Counted from the stretch's first letter, positions 43,332 to 56,055 are shown. The stretch: 64,000 nucleotides of DNA from Achromobacter seleniivolatilans (GCF_030864005.1 NZ_CP132976.1:3968001-4032000); one strand, 5' to 3'. Notes: a model not told the origin generated them from the sequence alone. A program made the numbers and translations.

Positions 43332-44156
43332 TTAGCGTTTCTTGGGAGGTTTCGGTGTGGATTTGGATTTGGCTTCTGACGCGGGCAACGGGGCCAGCGC
43401 CAGGGCGAAACCATTGGGATAGCGCAGGTCGGCCTGCGTGATGGTGCGCCCTTCCAGGCGCCCCGCCACGGCGGGCCACGCCTGCACAAAGCGTTGAATA
43501 CGAGCCCCGAACGGCAAAGCGCCGGGCAAGCCGTGCGGGTCCGGCGCATCGGCGCCCGGATCGCGGCCCAGGTCCAGCAACATGCCGTTGGACAGCACCA
43601 CGCGCCAGGCGTAGCGCGGACTCAGTTCCAACTGTTTGACATGCATGTCCAGCGGCGCGAACCAGCGCGCCAGCTCGGCATAGCGCTGCACGACCAGCGA
43701 CTCGGTGCCCTCGGGCCCCGAGAACTGCGGCAGCACGGTTTCGTCGTCCACCTCGCCCGTGTTCGCCGTGAACGCTTCGCCCCAGGTATTGATCATCTGG
43801 TTCTCGTTCCACAGCGCCAAGGGCTGCTGTTCCTCGATGCGCACGCGCAGCACATTGGGCCAGATCCGGCGCACGGTCGCATGGCGAACCCACGGCACCG
43901 ATTCGAAAATCTCGCGCGCGTCGTCCAGGTCCACCGTAAAGAAATTGCCCTTGAAGCGGCCCGCGATCGCCGATCGCACCGCCGCCGTGGACACGTAGTG
44001 CAGCTCGGTGTCCGGCACCGATTCCAGCTCGATGGCCGACAACGTGAAGAACGGACGTTGCGCTACCCACACCACGCCCGCAATCAGCATGGCGCAGACC
44101 GCCAGCACGGCTAGCGTGTTGGCAATCAGGTTGGTAGTGCGAGCGTCGTTCCACAC
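43332..44156 (-). CDS. ftsQ: Cell division protein FtsQ
   Basis: The 274-residue bitopic protein has one transmembrane helix (residues about 11-32), then the POTRA domain (FFTLSAIELESVPDTELHYV) and beta domain (VPWVRHATVRRIWPNVLRVR, typical FtsQ). The C-terminus is Lys/Pro-rich. It links early and late divisome proteins, bridging to FtsB/FtsL. It lies 12 bp after ddl. Confidence 0.95.
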   Translation of the reverse strand: MWNDARTTNLIANTLAVLAVCAMLIAGVVWVAQRPFFTLSAIELESVPDTELHYVSTAAVRSAIAGRFKGNFFTVDLDDAREIFESVPWVRHATVRRIWPNVLRVRIEEQQPLALWNENQMINTWGEAFTANTGEVDDETVLPQFSGPEGTESLVVQRYAELARWFAPLDMHVKQLELSPRYAWRVVLSNGMLLDLGRDPGADAPDPHGLPGALPFGARIQRFVQAWPAVAGRLEGRTITQADLRYPNGFALALAPLPASEAKSKSTPKPPKKR

Positions 44157-44168
44157 GGAATATCCAGG

Positions 44169-45119
44169 TCAAGCGTTACGAGCCGGGCTGCGCACTTTGC
44201 ACGCCGCTTCGGACAGAATTGCCACGCACAACTCGGCGTAGCTGATGCCAACCGCTCGCGCGGCCATGGGCACCAGGGAATGGCTGGTCATGCCAGGCGA
44301 GGTATTCATTTCAAGCAGCCACGGACGGTTGTCGCGATCCAGGATAAAGTCGGCGCGGCCCCAGCCTTCGCAGCCCAATACCTGGTATGCCTTGACGGCA
44401 ATATCGGAAACCTCGTCAGCCACTTCAGGCGGCAACGTGGCCGGGCAAAAATACTGAGTGTCGTCCGAGAAGTACTTATGTTCGTAGTCGTAGTTGCCGC
44501 CAGGCGCGGCGATCTCGATCACGGGCAAGGCGCGCGCTGACTTGCCTGCGCCAAGCACCGCTACGGTCAACTCGCGGCCAGTAATGAACTGCTCGGCCAG
44601 CACGTCGCTGTCAAAGCGCGCCGCAGCCGCGTAGGCTTCCTTCATGTCGGAATAGCCCATCACCTTGGTGATGCCCATGGTCGAGCCTTCATGCGGCGGC
44701 TTGATGATCAAGGGCAGACTCAGGCGATCCGGCACCAGACGCAATTCCGTGTCGGCATCCAGCACTTCAAAATCAGGCGTCGGCAGTCCATGCTGCAACC
44801 ACACGCGCTTGGTCATGGTCTTGTCCATGGCCAGCGCAGACGCCAGCGGGCCGCTACCGGTATAGGGAATGCCCAGCAGTTCCAGGGCGCCCTGGATCGT
44901 GCCGTCTTCGCCATAGCGGCCGTGCAAGGCGATGAACACGCGGTCAAAACCTTCACCCGCCAGTTCAGACAGGCTGCGTTCACCGGTGTCGAACAGGTGT
45001 GCATCCACGCCAGCGCTCAACAGTGCCTGCTGCACGCCCGTGCCCGACATCAGGGACACTTCGCGTTCTGCGGAACGGCCGCCGTACAACACACCCACTT
45101 TGCCGAATTGCGTGCTCAT
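44169..45119 (-). CDS. ddl: D-alanine--D-alanine ligase
   Basis: The 316-residue ATP-grasp enzyme has [17 protein letters not shown] (Ddl signature 1), [31 protein letters not shown] and [20 protein letters not shown] with the metal-binding R/D/E/N residues. It makes the D-Ala-D-Ala dipeptide used by MurF. The start overlaps the murC stop by four bases (ATGA). Confidence 0.97.
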   Translation of the reverse strand: MSTQFGKVGVLYGGRSAEREVSLMSGTGVQQALLSAGVDAHLFDTGERSLSELAGEGFDRVFIALHGRYGEDGTIQGALELLGIPYTGSGPLASALAMDKTMTKRVWLQHGLPTPDFEVLDADTELRLVPDRLSLPLIIKPPHEGSTMGITKVMGYSDMKEAYAAAARFDSDVLAEQFITGRELTVAVLGAGKSARALPVIEIAAPGGNYDYEHKYFSDDTQYFCPATLPPEVADEVSDIAVKAYQVLGCEGWGRADFILDRDNRPWLLEMNTSPGMTSHSLVPMAARAVGISYAELCVAILSEAACKVRSPARNA

Positions 45120-46522
45120 GCCAGCTCTCCTACTTGGCCAGGGACTTTGCTGATCGACCCAGCGCCCATCACAATCACGACGTCGCCGTCACGCACAAAA
45201 TCCACCATCGTTTGCGCCAGGTCCGCCACGTCTTCGACGAACACGGGTTCGACCTTACCGGCCACCCGCAGCGCGCGCGACAAGGCACGGCCATCAGCGG
45301 CAACCAGCGGCGGCTCGCCCGCGGCATAGACCTCGGTCAGCAGCACGGCATCGGCCGTGCCCAGCACACGAACAAAATCTTCAAAGCAATCACGCGTCCG
45401 CGTGTAGCGGTGCGGCTGGAATGCCAGCACGATGCGGCGGTCGGGCCAAGCCCCACGCGCGGCGGCCAACGTGGCGGCCATTTCCACCGGATGATGGCCG
45501 TAGTCGTCGATCACGGTAAACGTGCCGCCGCCATGATTGGCCGGAACGGCGAATTCACCCGTCTGCGTGAAACGCCGGCCCACGCCCTTGAACGAGGACA
45601 ACGCCTCGCAAATGGCGGCATCCGGCACACCCAGCTCGGTCGCCACGGCAATCGCGGCCAGCGCGTTGCGCACGTTATGCAGGCCCGGCAAATTCAGTTC
45701 GACCTGCAGCGGCGGCAACAGCGTATCGCGGTGCGTGCGCTGCACGTTAAAGCGCATGCGCGTGCCTTCCGGCTGCACTTCATAGGCGCGCACTTGAGCG
45801 TCTTCGTTCAGGCCGTAGGTCGTGATCGGCCGCGACACGAACGGCATGATCTCGCGCACATTGGCGTCGTCCGAGCACAGCACTGCGCTGCCATAGAACG
45901 GCAGGCGCTGCGTAAACTCGATAAACGCGCTTTTCAAGCGCGCCACATCATGGCCGTAGGTATCCATGTGATCGGCATCGATGTTCGTCACGATGGCCAT
46001 CACCGGCAGCAGATTCAGGAACGACGCGTCGGACTCATCGGCCTCGACCACGATGTAGTCGCCCTGCCCCAGGCGCGCGTTGGCGCCTGCGGAATTCAAG
46101 CGGCCGCCAATCACGAAAGTCGGATCGAGGTCACCGGCAGCCAATACGCTGGCCACCAAGCTCGTGGTCGTCGTCTTGCCGTGCGTGCCGGCCACGGCGA
46201 TGCCGCGCTTCAGACGCATCAGCTCAGCCAGCATGATGGCGCGCGGCACCACCGGAATGCGCGCGGCGCGAGCCGCAATCACTTCCGGGTTGTCGCCTGC
46301 CACTGCGGTAGACGTCACGATGGCGCCCGCGCCCGTCACATTGCTGCCGTGGTGGCCAATCGCGATCTTCACGCCCAGGCTCGCCAAACGGCGCGTCACG
46401 GCCGACTCGCTCAAGTCGGAGCCGCTGATCGTGTAGCCCAGATTGAGCAGCACTTCGGCAATGCCGCTCATGCCAGAGCCGCCTATGCCTACGAAATGGA
46501 TATGTTGAATTCTGTGTTTCAT
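45116..46522 (-). CDS. murC: UDP-N-acetylmuramate--L-alanine ligase
   Basis: The 468-residue Mur ligase has the N-terminal UDP-binding motif [20 protein letters not shown], the P-loop [12 protein letters not shown], central [20 protein letters not shown] and C-terminal [16 protein letters not shown]. It adds L-Ala to UDP-MurNAc. Start and stop both overlap neighbours by four bases. Confidence 0.98.
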   Translation of the reverse strand: MKHRIQHIHFVGIGGSGMSGIAEVLLNLGYTISGSDLSESAVTRRLASLGVKIAIGHHGSNVTGAGAIVTSTAVAGDNPEVIAARAARIPVVPRAIMLAELMRLKRGIAVAGTHGKTTTTSLVASVLAAGDLDPTFVIGGRLNSAGANARLGQGDYIVVEADESDASFLNLLPVMAIVTNIDADHMDTYGHDVARLKSAFIEFTQRLPFYGSAVLCSDDANVREIMPFVSRPITTYGLNEDAQVRAYEVQPEGTRMRFNVQRTHRDTLLPPLQVELNLPGLHNVRNALAAIAVATELGVPDAAICEALSSFKGVGRRFTQTGEFAVPANHGGGTFTVIDDYGHHPVEMAATLAAARGAWPDRRIVLAFQPHRYTRTRDCFEDFVRVLGTADAVLLTEVYAAGEPPLVAADGRALSRALRVAGKVEPVFVEDVADLAQTMVDFVRDGDVVIVMGAGSISKVPGQVGELA

Positions 46523-47595
46523 GATGAACGCCCCGCTGCTTGTTCACAGACGTCGGCGATATGAGCCGCGGCTTCGGGACGCGCATGCGCGCGGGCCCGA
46601 ACGGCCACGGCTTCCAGTTCTTGTCGGGAGCGCTGGGCAAGCCAGTCCGCCAGCCACTCGGGCGTCATGGCGTTCTGCGGCTGCAACCAAGCGGCCTGCG
46701 CGTCGCTCAAAAAGCGCGCGTTGGCGGTCTGATGATCATCGATGGCATGCGGGAACGGCACGAACAGCGCTGCAACCCCTGCAGCCGCCACTTCGGACAC
46801 CGTCATGGCTCCGGCGCGGCAGATCAGCAGATCGGCGTCACCCATGGCGCCCGCCATGTCATCAATGAATGCGCGGCAGTCGGCCTGCACGCCCGCTTGA
46901 GCGTAGGCCTGCTGCAACGCGGGCAAATGTTGTTCGCCGGCCTGATGGATGACCATCGGACGGCTTTCTTGCGGCAGGCGGGCCAGCGCCTGCGGCACGG
47001 TCGTGTTCAATGCCTGGGCGCCCAGGCTGCCGCCCACGATCAGCACGCGCAATGCGCCGGTGCGCCCGGCATAACGGGCCGCCGGATCGGGCAACGCGCA
47101 CAGGTCGGCCCGCACCGGGTTACCCATCGCTTCGCCCTTGGGCAACACGCCGGGAAAACCGCTCAAGACGCGGCGCGACATCTTGGCCAGGCACTTGTTC
47201 GCGGTGCCGGCCACGGCGTTCTGTTCGTGCACGATCAGCGGAGTGCCCCGCAGCGCGGCAATCACACCGCCCGGGAAGGCAACATATCCACCCATGCCCA
47301 GCACCACGTCGGGGCGGACTTCGGACAAACGCGACCAGGCTTGTGCAAAAGCACGCAGCAACAGGAACGGCAGCTTGAGCAACGCCGAAGCGCCCTTGCC
47401 GCGCACGCCCTGAAAGCGCAACGGTACAAGCGTGATACCGCGCGGCGGCACAAGCTTGCCTTCCATCTTGTCGGGGTTGCCCAGCCACAGCACACGCCAG
47501 CCGCGTTCGCGCAGCACATCGGCCACAGCCAAGCCAGGCATGATGTGGCCGCCGGTGCCGCCGGCCATGATCAAGATGGTGCGGGTCGCGGTCAT
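46519..47595 (-). CDS. murG: UDP-GlcNAc--lipid I GlcNAc transferase MurG
   Basis: The 358-residue GT-B enzyme has the N-terminal glycine motif [40 protein letters not shown], the EQNAVAG motif, and [13 protein letters not shown] with [20 protein letters not shown]. It makes lipid II on the inner face of the membrane. It overlaps ftsW and murC by four bases on each side. Confidence 0.97.
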   Translation of the reverse strand: MTATRTILIMAGGTGGHIMPGLAVADVLRERGWRVLWLGNPDKMEGKLVPPRGITLVPLRFQGVRGKGASALLKLPFLLLRAFAQAWSRLSEVRPDVVLGMGGYVAFPGGVIAALRGTPLIVHEQNAVAGTANKCLAKMSRRVLSGFPGVLPKGEAMGNPVRADLCALPDPAARYAGRTGALRVLIVGGSLGAQALNTTVPQALARLPQESRPMVIHQAGEQHLPALQQAYAQAGVQADCRAFIDDMAGAMGDADLLICRAGAMTVSEVAAAGVAALFVPFPHAIDDHQTANARFLSDAQAAWLQPQNAMTPEWLADWLAQRSRQELEAVAVRARAHARPEAAAHIADVCEQAAGRSS

Positions 47596-48785
47596 ACCCG
47601 CCCCCCACGCATCATGACGCGGTTTTCCACGTCAACCCGAATCAGCATCGCCAGGGCGCACAGGTTCATCACCACCCCCGATCCGCCATAGCTCATCAGC
47701 GGCAGGGTCAAACCCTTGGTCGGCAACAAACCCAGGCAAACGCCCATATTGATGAAGGACTGAACGCCAAACCACATTGCCACGCCATGCGCCACCAGTC
47801 CCGCAAAGGTGCGTTCCATGGCGATGGCTTGGCGGCCGATATCAAAACCGCGATAGACGATGATGGCGAACAAGGTGATCACCAGCATCACGCCGGCAAA
47901 GCCCAGCTCTTCTCCCACCACGGCCATCAGGAAGTCCGTATGCGCTTCGGGCAGGTAGTGCAACTTTTCGACACTTGCGCCCAAGCCCACGCCCAGCCAT
48001 TCGCCGCGCCCCAGCGCAATCAGCGAGTGCGACAACTGATAGGCGCTGCCGTATGCGTTGTCTTCGTTCCAGGGGTCCAGATAGGCGAACAGGCGCGCAC
48101 GGCGCCATGGCGACAGCCAGATCAGCATCAGGAACGTACCCACCAGCACCGCCAACAGGCTGCTGAAGTATTTACCGTTGATGCCGCCCAGAAACAAGAT
48201 GCCGATCGCAATGGCCACGATCACCATGAAGGCGCCCAGGTCAGGCTCCAGCAACAGCAGCATGCCCACGCCCGCCAGCGCAAAAGCCATCGGCAAAAAG
48301 CCGCGCGCAAACGCCTGCATATGTTCCTGCTTGCGCACCGTGTAATCGGCGGCATAGAGCAGCGCGGCAAGCTTCATCAATTCAGACGGCTGGAAGTTCA
48401 GCGGTCCCAGGGGAATCCAGCGGTGCGCGCCATTGACTTCGCGGCCGATGCCAGGAATCAGCACGGCAACCAGCAATGCGATGGCGACCACAAACATAGG
48501 CACCGCCAGGCGCTGCCAGACACGGATCGGAATCGCCAGCACGATAGCGGCAGCAAGCAGCCCCGCACTGACGAACAGGCCGTGACGAATCACAAAGTAA
48601 TAGCGTCCGTAAGACGCATAGCGCGGGCCATCGGCCAGCGCGATCGATGCCGAATACACCATCAGCAGGCCAAGCAGCAGCAACGTCGATGCCGCGATAA
48701 CCAGCGGCAGGTCGAAATTGCGCATGCGCGTACGGCCGGGCCGTACGGCGTTGACGCTGGCGGTGAGGTCGGCGATCAGGCTCAT
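47592..48785 (-). CDS. ftsW: Lipid II polymerase FtsW (SEDS family)
   Basis: The 397-residue membrane protein has ten predicted transmembrane helices and the SEDS signatures [24 protein letters not shown] segment (VNGAHRWI), [20 protein letters not shown] and [19 protein letters not shown]. It is the glycosyltransferase partner of FtsI at the septum. Start [13 protein letters not shown] at 48785 overlaps the murD stop as ATGA. Confidence 0.97.
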   Translation of the reverse strand: MSLIADLTASVNAVRPGRTRMRNFDLPLVIAASTLLLLGLLMVYSASIALADGPRYASYGRYYFVIRHGLFVSAGLLAAAIVLAIPIRVWQRLAVPMFVVAIALLVAVLIPGIGREVNGAHRWIPLGPLNFQPSELMKLAALLYAADYTVRKQEHMQAFARGFLPMAFALAGVGMLLLLEPDLGAFMVIVAIAIGILFLGGINGKYFSSLLAVLVGTFLMLIWLSPWRRARLFAYLDPWNEDNAYGSAYQLSHSLIALGRGEWLGVGLGASVEKLHYLPEAHTDFLMAVVGEELGFAGVMLVITLFAIIVYRGFDIGRQAIAMERTFAGLVAHGVAMWFGVQSFINMGVCLGLLPTKGLTLPLMSYGGSGVVMNLCALAMLIRVDVENRVMMRGGRV

Positions 48786-50314
48786 GCCACCTCTCCACGG
48801 TCGCGCGCCAGATCCTCGACCTCTTCCACGAACACTTGCCCGCGATGCGGGTAATTGCGGAACATATCGAAACTGGCGCAAGCGGGCGACAGCAACACGG
48901 CATCGCCGGGCTGCGCCAGCTCGGCCGCGCCTCGCACAGCGGCATGCAGGGAATCGGCGGCAACGCAATTGACGCCTGTAGACGCCAGCACGCGGCCAAT
49001 CTCAGGGCCGTCCACCCCAATCAGCATCACGGCGCGCGCATGGCGCGACACCACAGGAATCAGCGGGGAAAAGTCCTGGCCCTTGCCTTCACCGCCCGCG
49101 ATCAACACCACCGGCTGACCCAGGCCTTCCAGGGCAGCCACGGTGGCGCCCACGTTCGTGCCTTTGCTGTCGTTGATGTAGTCCACGCCGCCAATCTGGC
49201 GCACAAACGCCGCGCGATGCGGTTCGCCGGCGTAATCGCGCAAGGCGCGCAACATGGCGCCCCAGCCCAAGTCCAGGCAACGGGCCAGTTGCAAGGCAGC
49301 CAGCGCATTCAAGGCATTGTGTATGCCGCGAATGCGTAAAGCATCCACCGGCATCAGGCGGCTCATGCGTCCATTGGCGCGAACGGGTTCCGGCGCATCC
49401 TTCTTGCGGCGCACAGGGGCCGGCGGTTCATAAAAATCGCTAGGTTCGGATGCGACCAGCCAGGCCACGCCCTGCCCCAATTCCAGGCCCATGTCGCCAA
49501 CCAATTCGGGCATGTCGCGGCCAAAGGTGCGCACATTCAGCGCGTTCACCGCCGGCACCATGTCCAGCGTGTACGCATCGTCGCGATTCACGATCGCGAT
49601 GCGCGCCATCTTCAGCAGTCGCGCCTTGGCCTGCACATAGGCATCCATGCTGCCATGCCAGTCCAGATGGTCTTGCGAAACATTCAGCACTACGGCCGCG
49701 TCCGCCATCAGCGAATGCGTCGTTTCCAACTGGAAGCTGGACAGTTCCAACACCCAAACCTGCGGCAACGCGTCGCCGTCCAGAGCATCCATCAGCGCGG
49801 TCAACGCGGCGGGGCTGATATTTCCGGCCGCCACAACCGACAAGCCGCTTGCGTCAATCAGCTCGCGCGTCAGAGCCGTCACGGTGGTCTTGCCGTTGGT
49901 TCCGGTCACGGCAAGCAGGCGCGGACGGTACTCGCGCGTTTCAGCCAGATCGGCCAGCGCGCGTGCAAACAATTCGATTTCGCCCACAACCTCAATGCCG
50001 CGGGCTTCAGCCTCGCGCAGCAGGTCGGCAGCAGGCGCCTGAGTCGGAATCAGGCCAGGACTCAGCACCACCTGATTCACGCCATCCAGCAGCGCCACGT
50101 CAAAAGACGCGTCGCAACCCAAGCGGTATTCCACTTCGTTTTGCGCCAACGCACTGCGCAACGCTTCTAGCCCTCCCGGCGCCACGCGCGTATCGGCCAC
50201 ACGCAAGCGGGCGCCCAGGCGGGCGCTCCAGCGAGCGGCGGCGACACCCGTCTCGCCCAATCCAAGGATCAGGACAAGCGGCGCGTCAGCGTGAGAGGTT
50301 TCCATCGTGTTCAT
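48782..50314 (-). CDS. murD: UDP-N-acetylmuramoyl-L-alanine--D-glutamate ligase
   Basis: The 510-residue Mur ligase has [20 protein letters not shown], the P-loop [34 protein letters not shown] and the C-terminal [17 protein letters not shown]. An inserted basic segment near residue 295 ([20 protein letters not shown]) makes it longer than the E. coli enzyme (about 438). It adds D-Glu. The ATG at 50314 overlaps the mraY stop; ATG 50305 is an alternative. Confidence 0.96.
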   Translation of the reverse strand: MNTMETSHADAPLVLILGLGETGVAAARWSARLGARLRVADTRVAPGGLEALRSALAQNEVEYRLGCDASFDVALLDGVNQVVLSPGLIPTQAPAADLLREAEARGIEVVGEIELFARALADLAETREYRPRLLAVTGTNGKTTVTALTRELIDASGLSVVAAGNISPAALTALMDALDGDALPQVWVLELSSFQLETTHSLMADAAVVLNVSQDHLDWHGSMDAYVQAKARLLKMARIAIVNRDDAYTLDMVPAVNALNVRTFGRDMPELVGDMGLELGQGVAWLVASEPSDFYEPPAPVRRKKDAPEPVRANGRMSRLMPVDALRIRGIHNALNALAALQLARCLDLGWGAMLRALRDYAGEPHRAAFVRQIGGVDYINDSKGTNVGATVAALEGLGQPVVLIAGGEGKGQDFSPLIPVVSRHARAVMLIGVDGPEIGRVLASTGVNCVAADSLHAAVRGAAELAQPGDAVLLSPACASFDMFRNYPHRGQVFVEEVEDLARDRGEVA

Positions 50315-51480
50315 CGCAACTTCAGAGTAGAGAGGCCGATCAGCACCAGCATCATGCTGATAATCCAGAAACGCACGACCACTTGGGTTTCTTTCCAGCC
50401 ACCCACTTCAAAGTGATGATGCAACGGCGCCATGCGGAATATGCGTCTACCTGTTCCATAACGTCGCTTCGTGTACTTGAACCAGGTCACCTGAATCATC
50501 ACGGACAGCGTTTCAACCACGAACACGCCGCCCATGATGAACAGCACGATTTCCTGGCGCACGATGACGGCAATGGTGCCCAGCGCGCCACCAAGAGCCA
50601 GGGCTCCGACGTCGCCCATGAACACTTGCGCCGGATACGCGTTGAACCATAAAAACGCCAGCCCCGCGCCCCCGATCGCCGCGCATAACACCATCAGCTC
50701 GGATGCACCGGGGATATACGGGAACAGCAAGTACTTTGAATAGTCGACTCGGCCCACCACGTAGGCAAAGATGCCCAGCGCGCTGCCCACCATTACCGTA
50801 GGCATGATGGCCAGGCCATCCAGGCCATCTGTCAGGTTCACCGCATTGCTGGTGCCCACGATCACGGCCCACGTCAACGCCACGAAACCCAGCACGCCCA
50901 AGGGATAACTCACCGTCTTGAAGAACGGCACGATCAAGTCGGCACGCGTCGGCAATGGCATCGTGAAGCCGCTACCGACCCACGCCTTGAACAAGGGCCA
51001 CAATTCGGTGTTGGCGGGCGCGGAAACCGCGAATGCCAGATACACCGCAGCCACGATGCCGATCGTGGCTTGCCAGAAGAATTTTTGGCGGGCGGGCATG
51101 CCTTCGGGGTCGCGGTGAACAACTTTGCGGTAGTCGTCCATCCAGCCGATCCAGCCGAAGCCAAAGGTCACCAGCAGCACCACCCACACAAAGCGGTTGG
51201 TCCAATCCGCCCACAGCAAAGTGCTGATGGCGATCGAAATCAGGATCAGCACGCCGCCCATGGTCGGGGTGCCGTTCTTGACCAGATGCGTTTCCGGACC
51301 ATAGGCGCGCACGGCCTGGCCGATCTTCATCTCGGTCAATTTACGAATCACACGCGGACCGGCAACCAGGCCGATCAGCAACGCCGTCGCGCACGCCAGC
51401 ACGGCGCGCAAAGTGATGTACTCGAACACGCCCAACGCGCGCACGTCATCGGAAAGCAGACGGGCGATTTCAAGCAGCAT
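50311..51480 (-). CDS. mraY: Phospho-MurNAc-pentapeptide transferase MraY
   Basis: The 389-residue membrane enzyme has about ten helices with the PNPT signatures [40 protein letters not shown] and [20 protein letters not shown], and the final [20 protein letters not shown]. It makes lipid I from UDP-MurNAc-pentapeptide. The start at 51480 is preceded by AGGGAGAG and lies 11 bp inside the murF end. Confidence 0.98.
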   Translation of the reverse strand: MLLEIARLLSDDVRALGVFEYITLRAVLACATALLIGLVAGPRVIRKLTEMKIGQAVRAYGPETHLVKNGTPTMGGVLILISIAISTLLWADWTNRFVWVVLLVTFGFGWIGWMDDYRKVVHRDPEGMPARQKFFWQATIGIVAAVYLAFAVSAPANTELWPLFKAWVGSGFTMPLPTRADLIVPFFKTVSYPLGVLGFVALTWAVIVGTSNAVNLTDGLDGLAIMPTVMVGSALGIFAYVVGRVDYSKYLLFPYIPGASELMVLCAAIGGAGLAFLWFNAYPAQVFMGDVGALALGGALGTIAVIVRQEIVLFIMGGVFVVETLSVMIQVTWFKYTKRRYGTGRRIFRMAPLHHHFEVGGWKETQVVVRFWIISMMLVLIGLSTLKLR

Positions 51481-54328
51481 GGTGCTCTCCCTGCCCTGTG
51501 GCTGCCGACCCTTCATTCGAAGTAAAAACCTTCACTACCCGCTCCATGCGCATAAAGCGCGATCCCTTTATCAATACGCAGGACGGGCGCAAGCCGCGCA
51601 AGGCGGCAACCACTTCGTCTACCGATGCGCAGGCGTGCGCGCCATCGCCGTATGCGGCCGCGGCCGCCCGGCTGGCTTCGCCTAGCGTGATGAGCGCGTC
51701 GAGCCCTTGCTCACGCGCGTAATTGCCCGCCTCGGCATGCAAGGCAGGACCGTTGTCCCCAATTTCACCCATGTCGCCCAACACCAGGACACGCTTGCCG
51801 GCAATGCGCGCAAGCACGTCAATGGCCACACGAACCGAATCGGGATTGGCATTGTAGGTGTCATCAATGAGCAACGTTCCGTCACTCAATTGTTTGTGCT
51901 GCATGCGGCCCGCAACGGGCACAAAGCCCGCCAACGCCCGCACCGCGCTATCCAGCGGCGCGCCTGCGGCGATGGCGCTGGCAATGGCTGCCAATGCGTT
52001 GCGCAGGTTATGCAAGCCAGGCACTGGGAGCGCCAGATCGGCGGAGCCAACAGGCGTGACCACACGGCAGCGCGTTGCGTCCACGCCAGCGTGAATCTGT
52101 TCCGCATACACATCCAGACCCGGCTGCAAACCAAAACGCAGGACGCGGCGCGGTTCAGCCAACGAATCCCAGATGGCCGAATACGGTTCGTCGCCCGGAT
52201 AGACGGCAATACCGTCGTCGGGCAAGGCGCTGATCGCGGCACCGTTCTCGTAAGCCACCGCTTCCACGGTGTGCATGAATTCCTGATGTTCGCGTTGCGC
52301 GTTGGTCACCAACGTGACCGTCGGCGCAGACATCGCCGCCAACTGCGCGATTTCGCCGGGGTGGTTCATCCCCAGTTCAAACACCGCAGCGCGATGATCC
52401 GGGCGCAAACGCAGCAGCGTCAGCGGCACGCCGATATCGTTATTCAAATTTCCGGCAGTAGCCAGACGGGCCGCCTCGCCCTTCCAGTCGGCCAGCATGG
52501 CCGAGATCATTTCTTTGGTCGTCGTCTTGCCGTTGCTGCCCGTCACCGCCACCACGGGCAGTGTGAACCGGGCTCGCCAGGCGGCGCCGATACGCATCAG
52601 CGCAACGCGGGTATCACCCAGCACCAACTGCGGCAAGCGCGAATCGGATACAGCATGTGCGACGATCGCCGCGCAAGCGCCGCGCCCTTCAGCCTGATCC
52701 AAATAGTTGTGCGCATCGAAGTTTTCTCCGACCAGCGCCACAAACAGTTCACCAGCTTCAATACGGCGGGTATCGGTCGACACGCCTTTGACTTGCGGAA
52801 GCAGCAGCGCCAGCCGTGCCCACTCCCGGTCGTCAAAGGGCAGCTTTTCGCCCCCGATATCCTGATAGGTCTCGTGCCCCTTACCGGCCAGCAGCACCAC
52901 GTCTTCAGGCAAGGCGGACCAGATGGTCTGCATGATGGCGCGTGCGCGATCAACCTGAACATCGGCATGCGCCGATTGCGGAATGCCGGTCAGAATCTGT
53001 TCAACAATGGACTCAGGCGATTCGGTGCGCGGATTGTCGCTGGACACCACCACATGATCAGCCAGTTCTGCGGCAATGCGGCCCATTTCCGGGCGTTTGC
53101 CCGGATCGCGCTCACCGCCACAACCAAACAGGCAAATCAGCCGGCCCGAACGCGCAACCGCCACCGCACGCAGCGCGGCCAGTGCTCGAGACAGCGCATC
53201 CGGCGTGTGCGCGTAATCCACCACGACCAAGGGGCCGCGCCCGGAACTGGCCTGCGTGGTAACCGCCACCGATTCCACGGTTTGCAGACGGCCATCCACC
53301 GGATCGGTCGCGGCCAGTTCACGTGCTATCTGCGCAAACGGCAGACCCAGCTTGTACAACACGCCCGCAACCAGCAGCAGGTTCGATACATTGTGCGCGC
53401 CCAGAAGGCGCGTCACGATCTGGGCCTCGCCATGCGGCGAAACCAAGGTGAAGATCTGGCCTTGCGACGTAGCCTGCAAATCCCGCGCACGCATGGCGGC
53501 AGGGATTTCAGGCGAGGCGCTCAGGCTGTAGCCCATCGCGCTCATGTTTGCAGGCATGGAAGCGATCAGACGGCGTCCGGCTTCATCATCGGCATTGACG
53601 ACCGCTGCCGTCAGACCCGGCCAGCGGAACAAGCGCGCCTTGGCAGCTTCGTAGCGTTCCATCGTGCCGTGGTAATCAAGATGGTCACGCGTCAGGTTGG
53701 TGAACGCAGCCAATGCAATGCGTACACCGTCCATGCGGCCTTGCTCGATACCAATCGACGACGCTTCCATGGCGACAGCACGCGCCCCGGCGTCACGCAT
53801 CGCGGCCAGCGTGCGATGCACGGTCAGCACATCCGGCGTCGTCAGGTCGCCGCCCAGCGTCTGCCCATCGGGCAACACGGCGCCCAAGGTGCCGATGGTT
53901 CCGCAAGGCTTGTCATTGCGGCTCAGTGCGTGGGCAATCCACTGCACCGAGGAGGTCTTGCCGTTCGTGCCCGTCACTGCCACCACTGCCAGCGCGGCGG
54001 ACGGCTTGCCGTACCACGTGTCGGCCAGCTCGCCCAACAGAGCGCGCAAACCGGTTACCGGCAACATCGGCGTATCGCCCGCTGCGGCCACAAGGGCCTC
54101 ATCGGCGGGGGCTTCAAACAGCACCGCGCTGGCGCCCAGCGCCAACGCCTTATCTATATAGAGACGTCCATCGCTGGATAGACCCGGGCACGCGACGAAC
54201 ACATCGCCCGGCTCGATATCGCGAGAGTCCAGCTTGAGGTGCGCCGTCAACGAGACGCGCGCATGCAACCACGCCACGGTGTCTTCAACCGTGGCGGCGG
54301 GAGGAGAGAGGAAGCCTTTGGCGCTCAT
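51470..54328 (-). CDS. murE-murF: MurE-MurF fusion: two Mur ligases in one polypeptide
   Basis: The 952-residue protein contains two complete ligases. The MurE half (1 to about 490) has [16 protein letters not shown], the carbamylated-lysine region [20 protein letters not shown] and the meso-diaminopimelate recognition motif DNPRTESPE. The MurF half (from about 505, [20 protein letters not shown]) has [30 protein letters not shown] and [10 protein letters not shown]. No stop or start lies between them. Such a fusion is known in Bordetella. It adds meso-DAP then D-Ala-D-Ala. It overlaps ftsI by four bases. Confidence 0.97.
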   Translation of the reverse strand: MSAKGFLSPPAATVEDTVAWLHARVSLTAHLKLDSRDIEPGDVFVACPGLSSDGRLYIDKALALGASAVLFEAPADEALVAAAGDTPMLPVTGLRALLGELADTWYGKPSAALAVVAVTGTNGKTSSVQWIAHALSRNDKPCGTIGTLGAVLPDGQTLGGDLTTPDVLTVHRTLAAMRDAGARAVAMEASSIGIEQGRMDGVRIALAAFTNLTRDHLDYHGTMERYEAAKARLFRWPGLTAAVVNADDEAGRRLIASMPANMSAMGYSLSASPEIPAAMRARDLQATSQGQIFTLVSPHGEAQIVTRLLGAHNVSNLLLVAGVLYKLGLPFAQIARELAATDPVDGRLQTVESVAVTTQASSGRGPLVVVDYAHTPDALSRALAALRAVAVARSGRLICLFGCGGERDPGKRPEMGRIAAELADHVVVSSDNPRTESPESIVEQILTGIPQSAHADVQVDRARAIMQTIWSALPEDVVLLAGKGHETYQDIGGEKLPFDDREWARLALLLPQVKGVSTDTRRIEAGELFVALVGENFDAHNYLDQAEGRGACAAIVAHAVSDSRLPQLVLGDTRVALMRIGAAWRARFTLPVVAVTGSNGKTTTKEMISAMLADWKGEAARLATAGNLNNDIGVPLTLLRLRPDHRAAVFELGMNHPGEIAQLAAMSAPTVTLVTNAQREHQEFMHTVEAVAYENGAAISALPDDGIAVYPGDEPYSAIWDSLAEPRRVLRFGLQPGLDVYAEQIHAGVDATRCRVVTPVGSADLALPVPGLHNLRNALAAIASAIAAGAPLDSAVRALAGFVPVAGRMQHKQLSDGTLLIDDTYNANPDSVRVAIDVLARIAGKRVLVLGDMGEIGDNGPALHAEAGNYAREQGLDALITLGEASRAAAAAYGDGAHACASVDEVVAALRGLRPSCVLIKGSRFMRMERVVKVFTSNEGSAATGQGEHHAA

Positions 54329-56055
54329 CTGCCTGGCTCCTTGAGACCAGCAACAATCGTGGATTCAAAAGGCGCGTCCGGACGCACCCCCATCAGCCTC
54401 AAGCTCCCTCCCACGATATGAGAGAACACGGGCGCGGCGATCGCGCCGCCGTAATAACCGCCAACTGTCGGTTCGTCGATGGACACAGCCACGACGATCT
54501 TCGGGTCCGACACCGGCGCGAAGCCCACGTATGAGCTCCGGTAACGCTGCATGCTGTACTTGCCGTCAACGATCTTGCGCGCCGTACCGCTCTTGCCCGC
54601 CACGCGGTAGCCCTGCACCTGAGCAGCCTTCGTGCCTTCGGGGCCCGCGGCGGCTTCAAGCATTGCGCGCACCATGGCGGTCGTCTTGGGCGTGTAGATC
54701 TTGACGCTCGTCGGGTCGCTGTCGCGCTTCACCAGCGTCAGCGAAACCATGTCGCCATTGCGGGCGAACACCGTGTAGGCGCGCGCCACTTGCAGCAGTG
54801 ACACCGACAGGCCATAGCCGTAAGCCATGGTCGCCTTTTCGATCAGGCGCCAGCGATCCCATGGACGCAACCGCCCCGGAGCCGCACCGGGAAATCCCAC
54901 CTGCGGCGCTTGACCCAACCCCAATTCCGTAAAGCGATCCCACATTTCGCGGGAATCCAGCTTCTCCGAAATCATGGTCATGCCGATATTGCTTGATTTG
55001 CGCAGCACGCCAGCCACGTCCAGCGTGCCGTTGCGGCTCACATCGCTGATCGTGCTGCCTTGATAGTTGAAGCGGCCATTGCCCGTTTCGAACAGAGTCG
55101 TTGTGGTGATGCGGCCCAGATCCAGCGCCAGCGCGGCGGTAAAGGGCTTCATGATCGAGCCGGGCTCGAACGTATCGGTGATCGCCTGATTGCGCAGCTT
55201 TGATCCGTGAAAGCTCTCGCGCTTGTTCGGGTCAAAGGTGGGCACATTTGCCAGCGCCAGGATTTCGCCAGTCTGCACGTCCACGACTACGGCGGTTGCG
55301 CCCTTGGCCTGATGCTTGTCCATGGCGTCCTTCAATTCCTTGAACACCAGGTACTGCAAACGAGTGTCGATGGACAGGCGCAGATCGCGGCCATCGACTG
55401 GCAGGGTCACGGCCTGCACGTCTTCAATCACGCGGCCCAGCCGGTCCTTGATGACACGGCGGCTGCCCGGACGGCCTTGCAACTGTTGATTGAAGGTCAG
55501 CTCAACGCCTTCCTGGCCCTGATCTTCTACGCTGTTAAAGCCCACCACGTGAGCCATCACATCGCCGTCAGGGTAATAGCGCCGCGTCTCAGGCTGCTGA
55601 TGCACGCCGGGCAGGCCCAACAGCTTGATCTTGTCGGCCACATCCATCGAGACCTGGCGCTTCAGGTACACAAAATTCTTGTCTTCATCGACCAGGCGAT
55701 GACGCAGGTCGGCAATCGGCGTTTCCAGCAGTTTGGCCAACGCATCCAACTGCGCAGGCGTCGATTGCTTGGCATCTTCGGGAATCGCCCAGATCGCGCG
55801 CGCCGGCACACTCGATGCCAGCACAGCGCCGTTACGGTCCGTGATCTTGCCTCGTGTGGCAGCTAGCGTCAGCGTGCGTTCGTAGCGTCGCTCGCCCTGC
55901 TGCTGCAGGAACTCCGTCGACAACCCTTGCAGGAACAGCGCGCGGCCGGCCAGCACGGTGAATCCGCCAAACAGCAGAATCAACACAAGGCGCGCGCGCC
56001 AGTTGGGCAACTGTCCGCGCAACACGGGATTGTCGAAGAAGGGAACGCGTTTCAT
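54325..56055 (-). CDS. ftsI: Septal transpeptidase FtsI (PBP3)
   Basis: The 576-residue class B penicillin-binding protein has one transmembrane helix (residues about 20-40), the pedestal domain (ATRGKITDRNGAVLASSVPA) and the transpeptidase with active serine in EPGSIMKPFTAALALD, SSN in RKSSNIGMTM and KSGT in VAGKSGTARKIVDG. It crosslinks septal peptidoglycan with FtsW. Overlaps ftsL and murEF by four bases. Confidence 0.98.
   Translation of the reverse strand: MKRVPFFDNPVLRGQLPNWRARLVLILLFGGFTVLAGRALFLQGLSTEFLQQQGERRYERTLTLAATRGKITDRNGAVLASSVPARAIWAIPEDAKQSTPAQLDALAKLLETPIADLRHRLVDEDKNFVYLKRQVSMDVADKIKLLGLPGVHQQPETRRYYPDGDVMAHVVGFNSVEDQGQEGVELTFNQQLQGRPGSRRVIKDRLGRVIEDVQAVTLPVDGRDLRLSIDTRLQYLVFKELKDAMDKHQAKGATAVVVDVQTGEILALANVPTFDPNKRESFHGSKLRNQAITDTFEPGSIMKPFTAALALDLGRITTTTLFETGNGRFNYQGSTISDVSRNGTLDVAGVLRKSSNIGMTMISEKLDSREMWDRFTELGLGQAPQVGFPGAAPGRLRPWDRWRLIEKATMAYGYGLSVSLLQVARAYTVFARNGDMVSLTLVKRDSDPTSVKIYTPKTTAMVRAMLEAAAGPEGTKAAQVQGYRVAGKSGTARKIVDGKYSMQRYRSSYVGFAPVSDPKIVVAVSIDEPTVGGYYGGAIAAPVFSHIVGGSLRLMGVRPDAPFESTIVAGLKEPGR

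Noticed and set aside
44999..46564. A 521-codon plus-strand open frame rich in His, Arg and Gln.
   Set aside because: It is a shadow of murC and ddl on the other strand, with biased composition and no domain.
51707..54181. An 824-codon plus-strand open frame.
   Set aside because: It lies antisense to the murEF fusion, has no recognisable domain and is the usual product of high-GC third positions.
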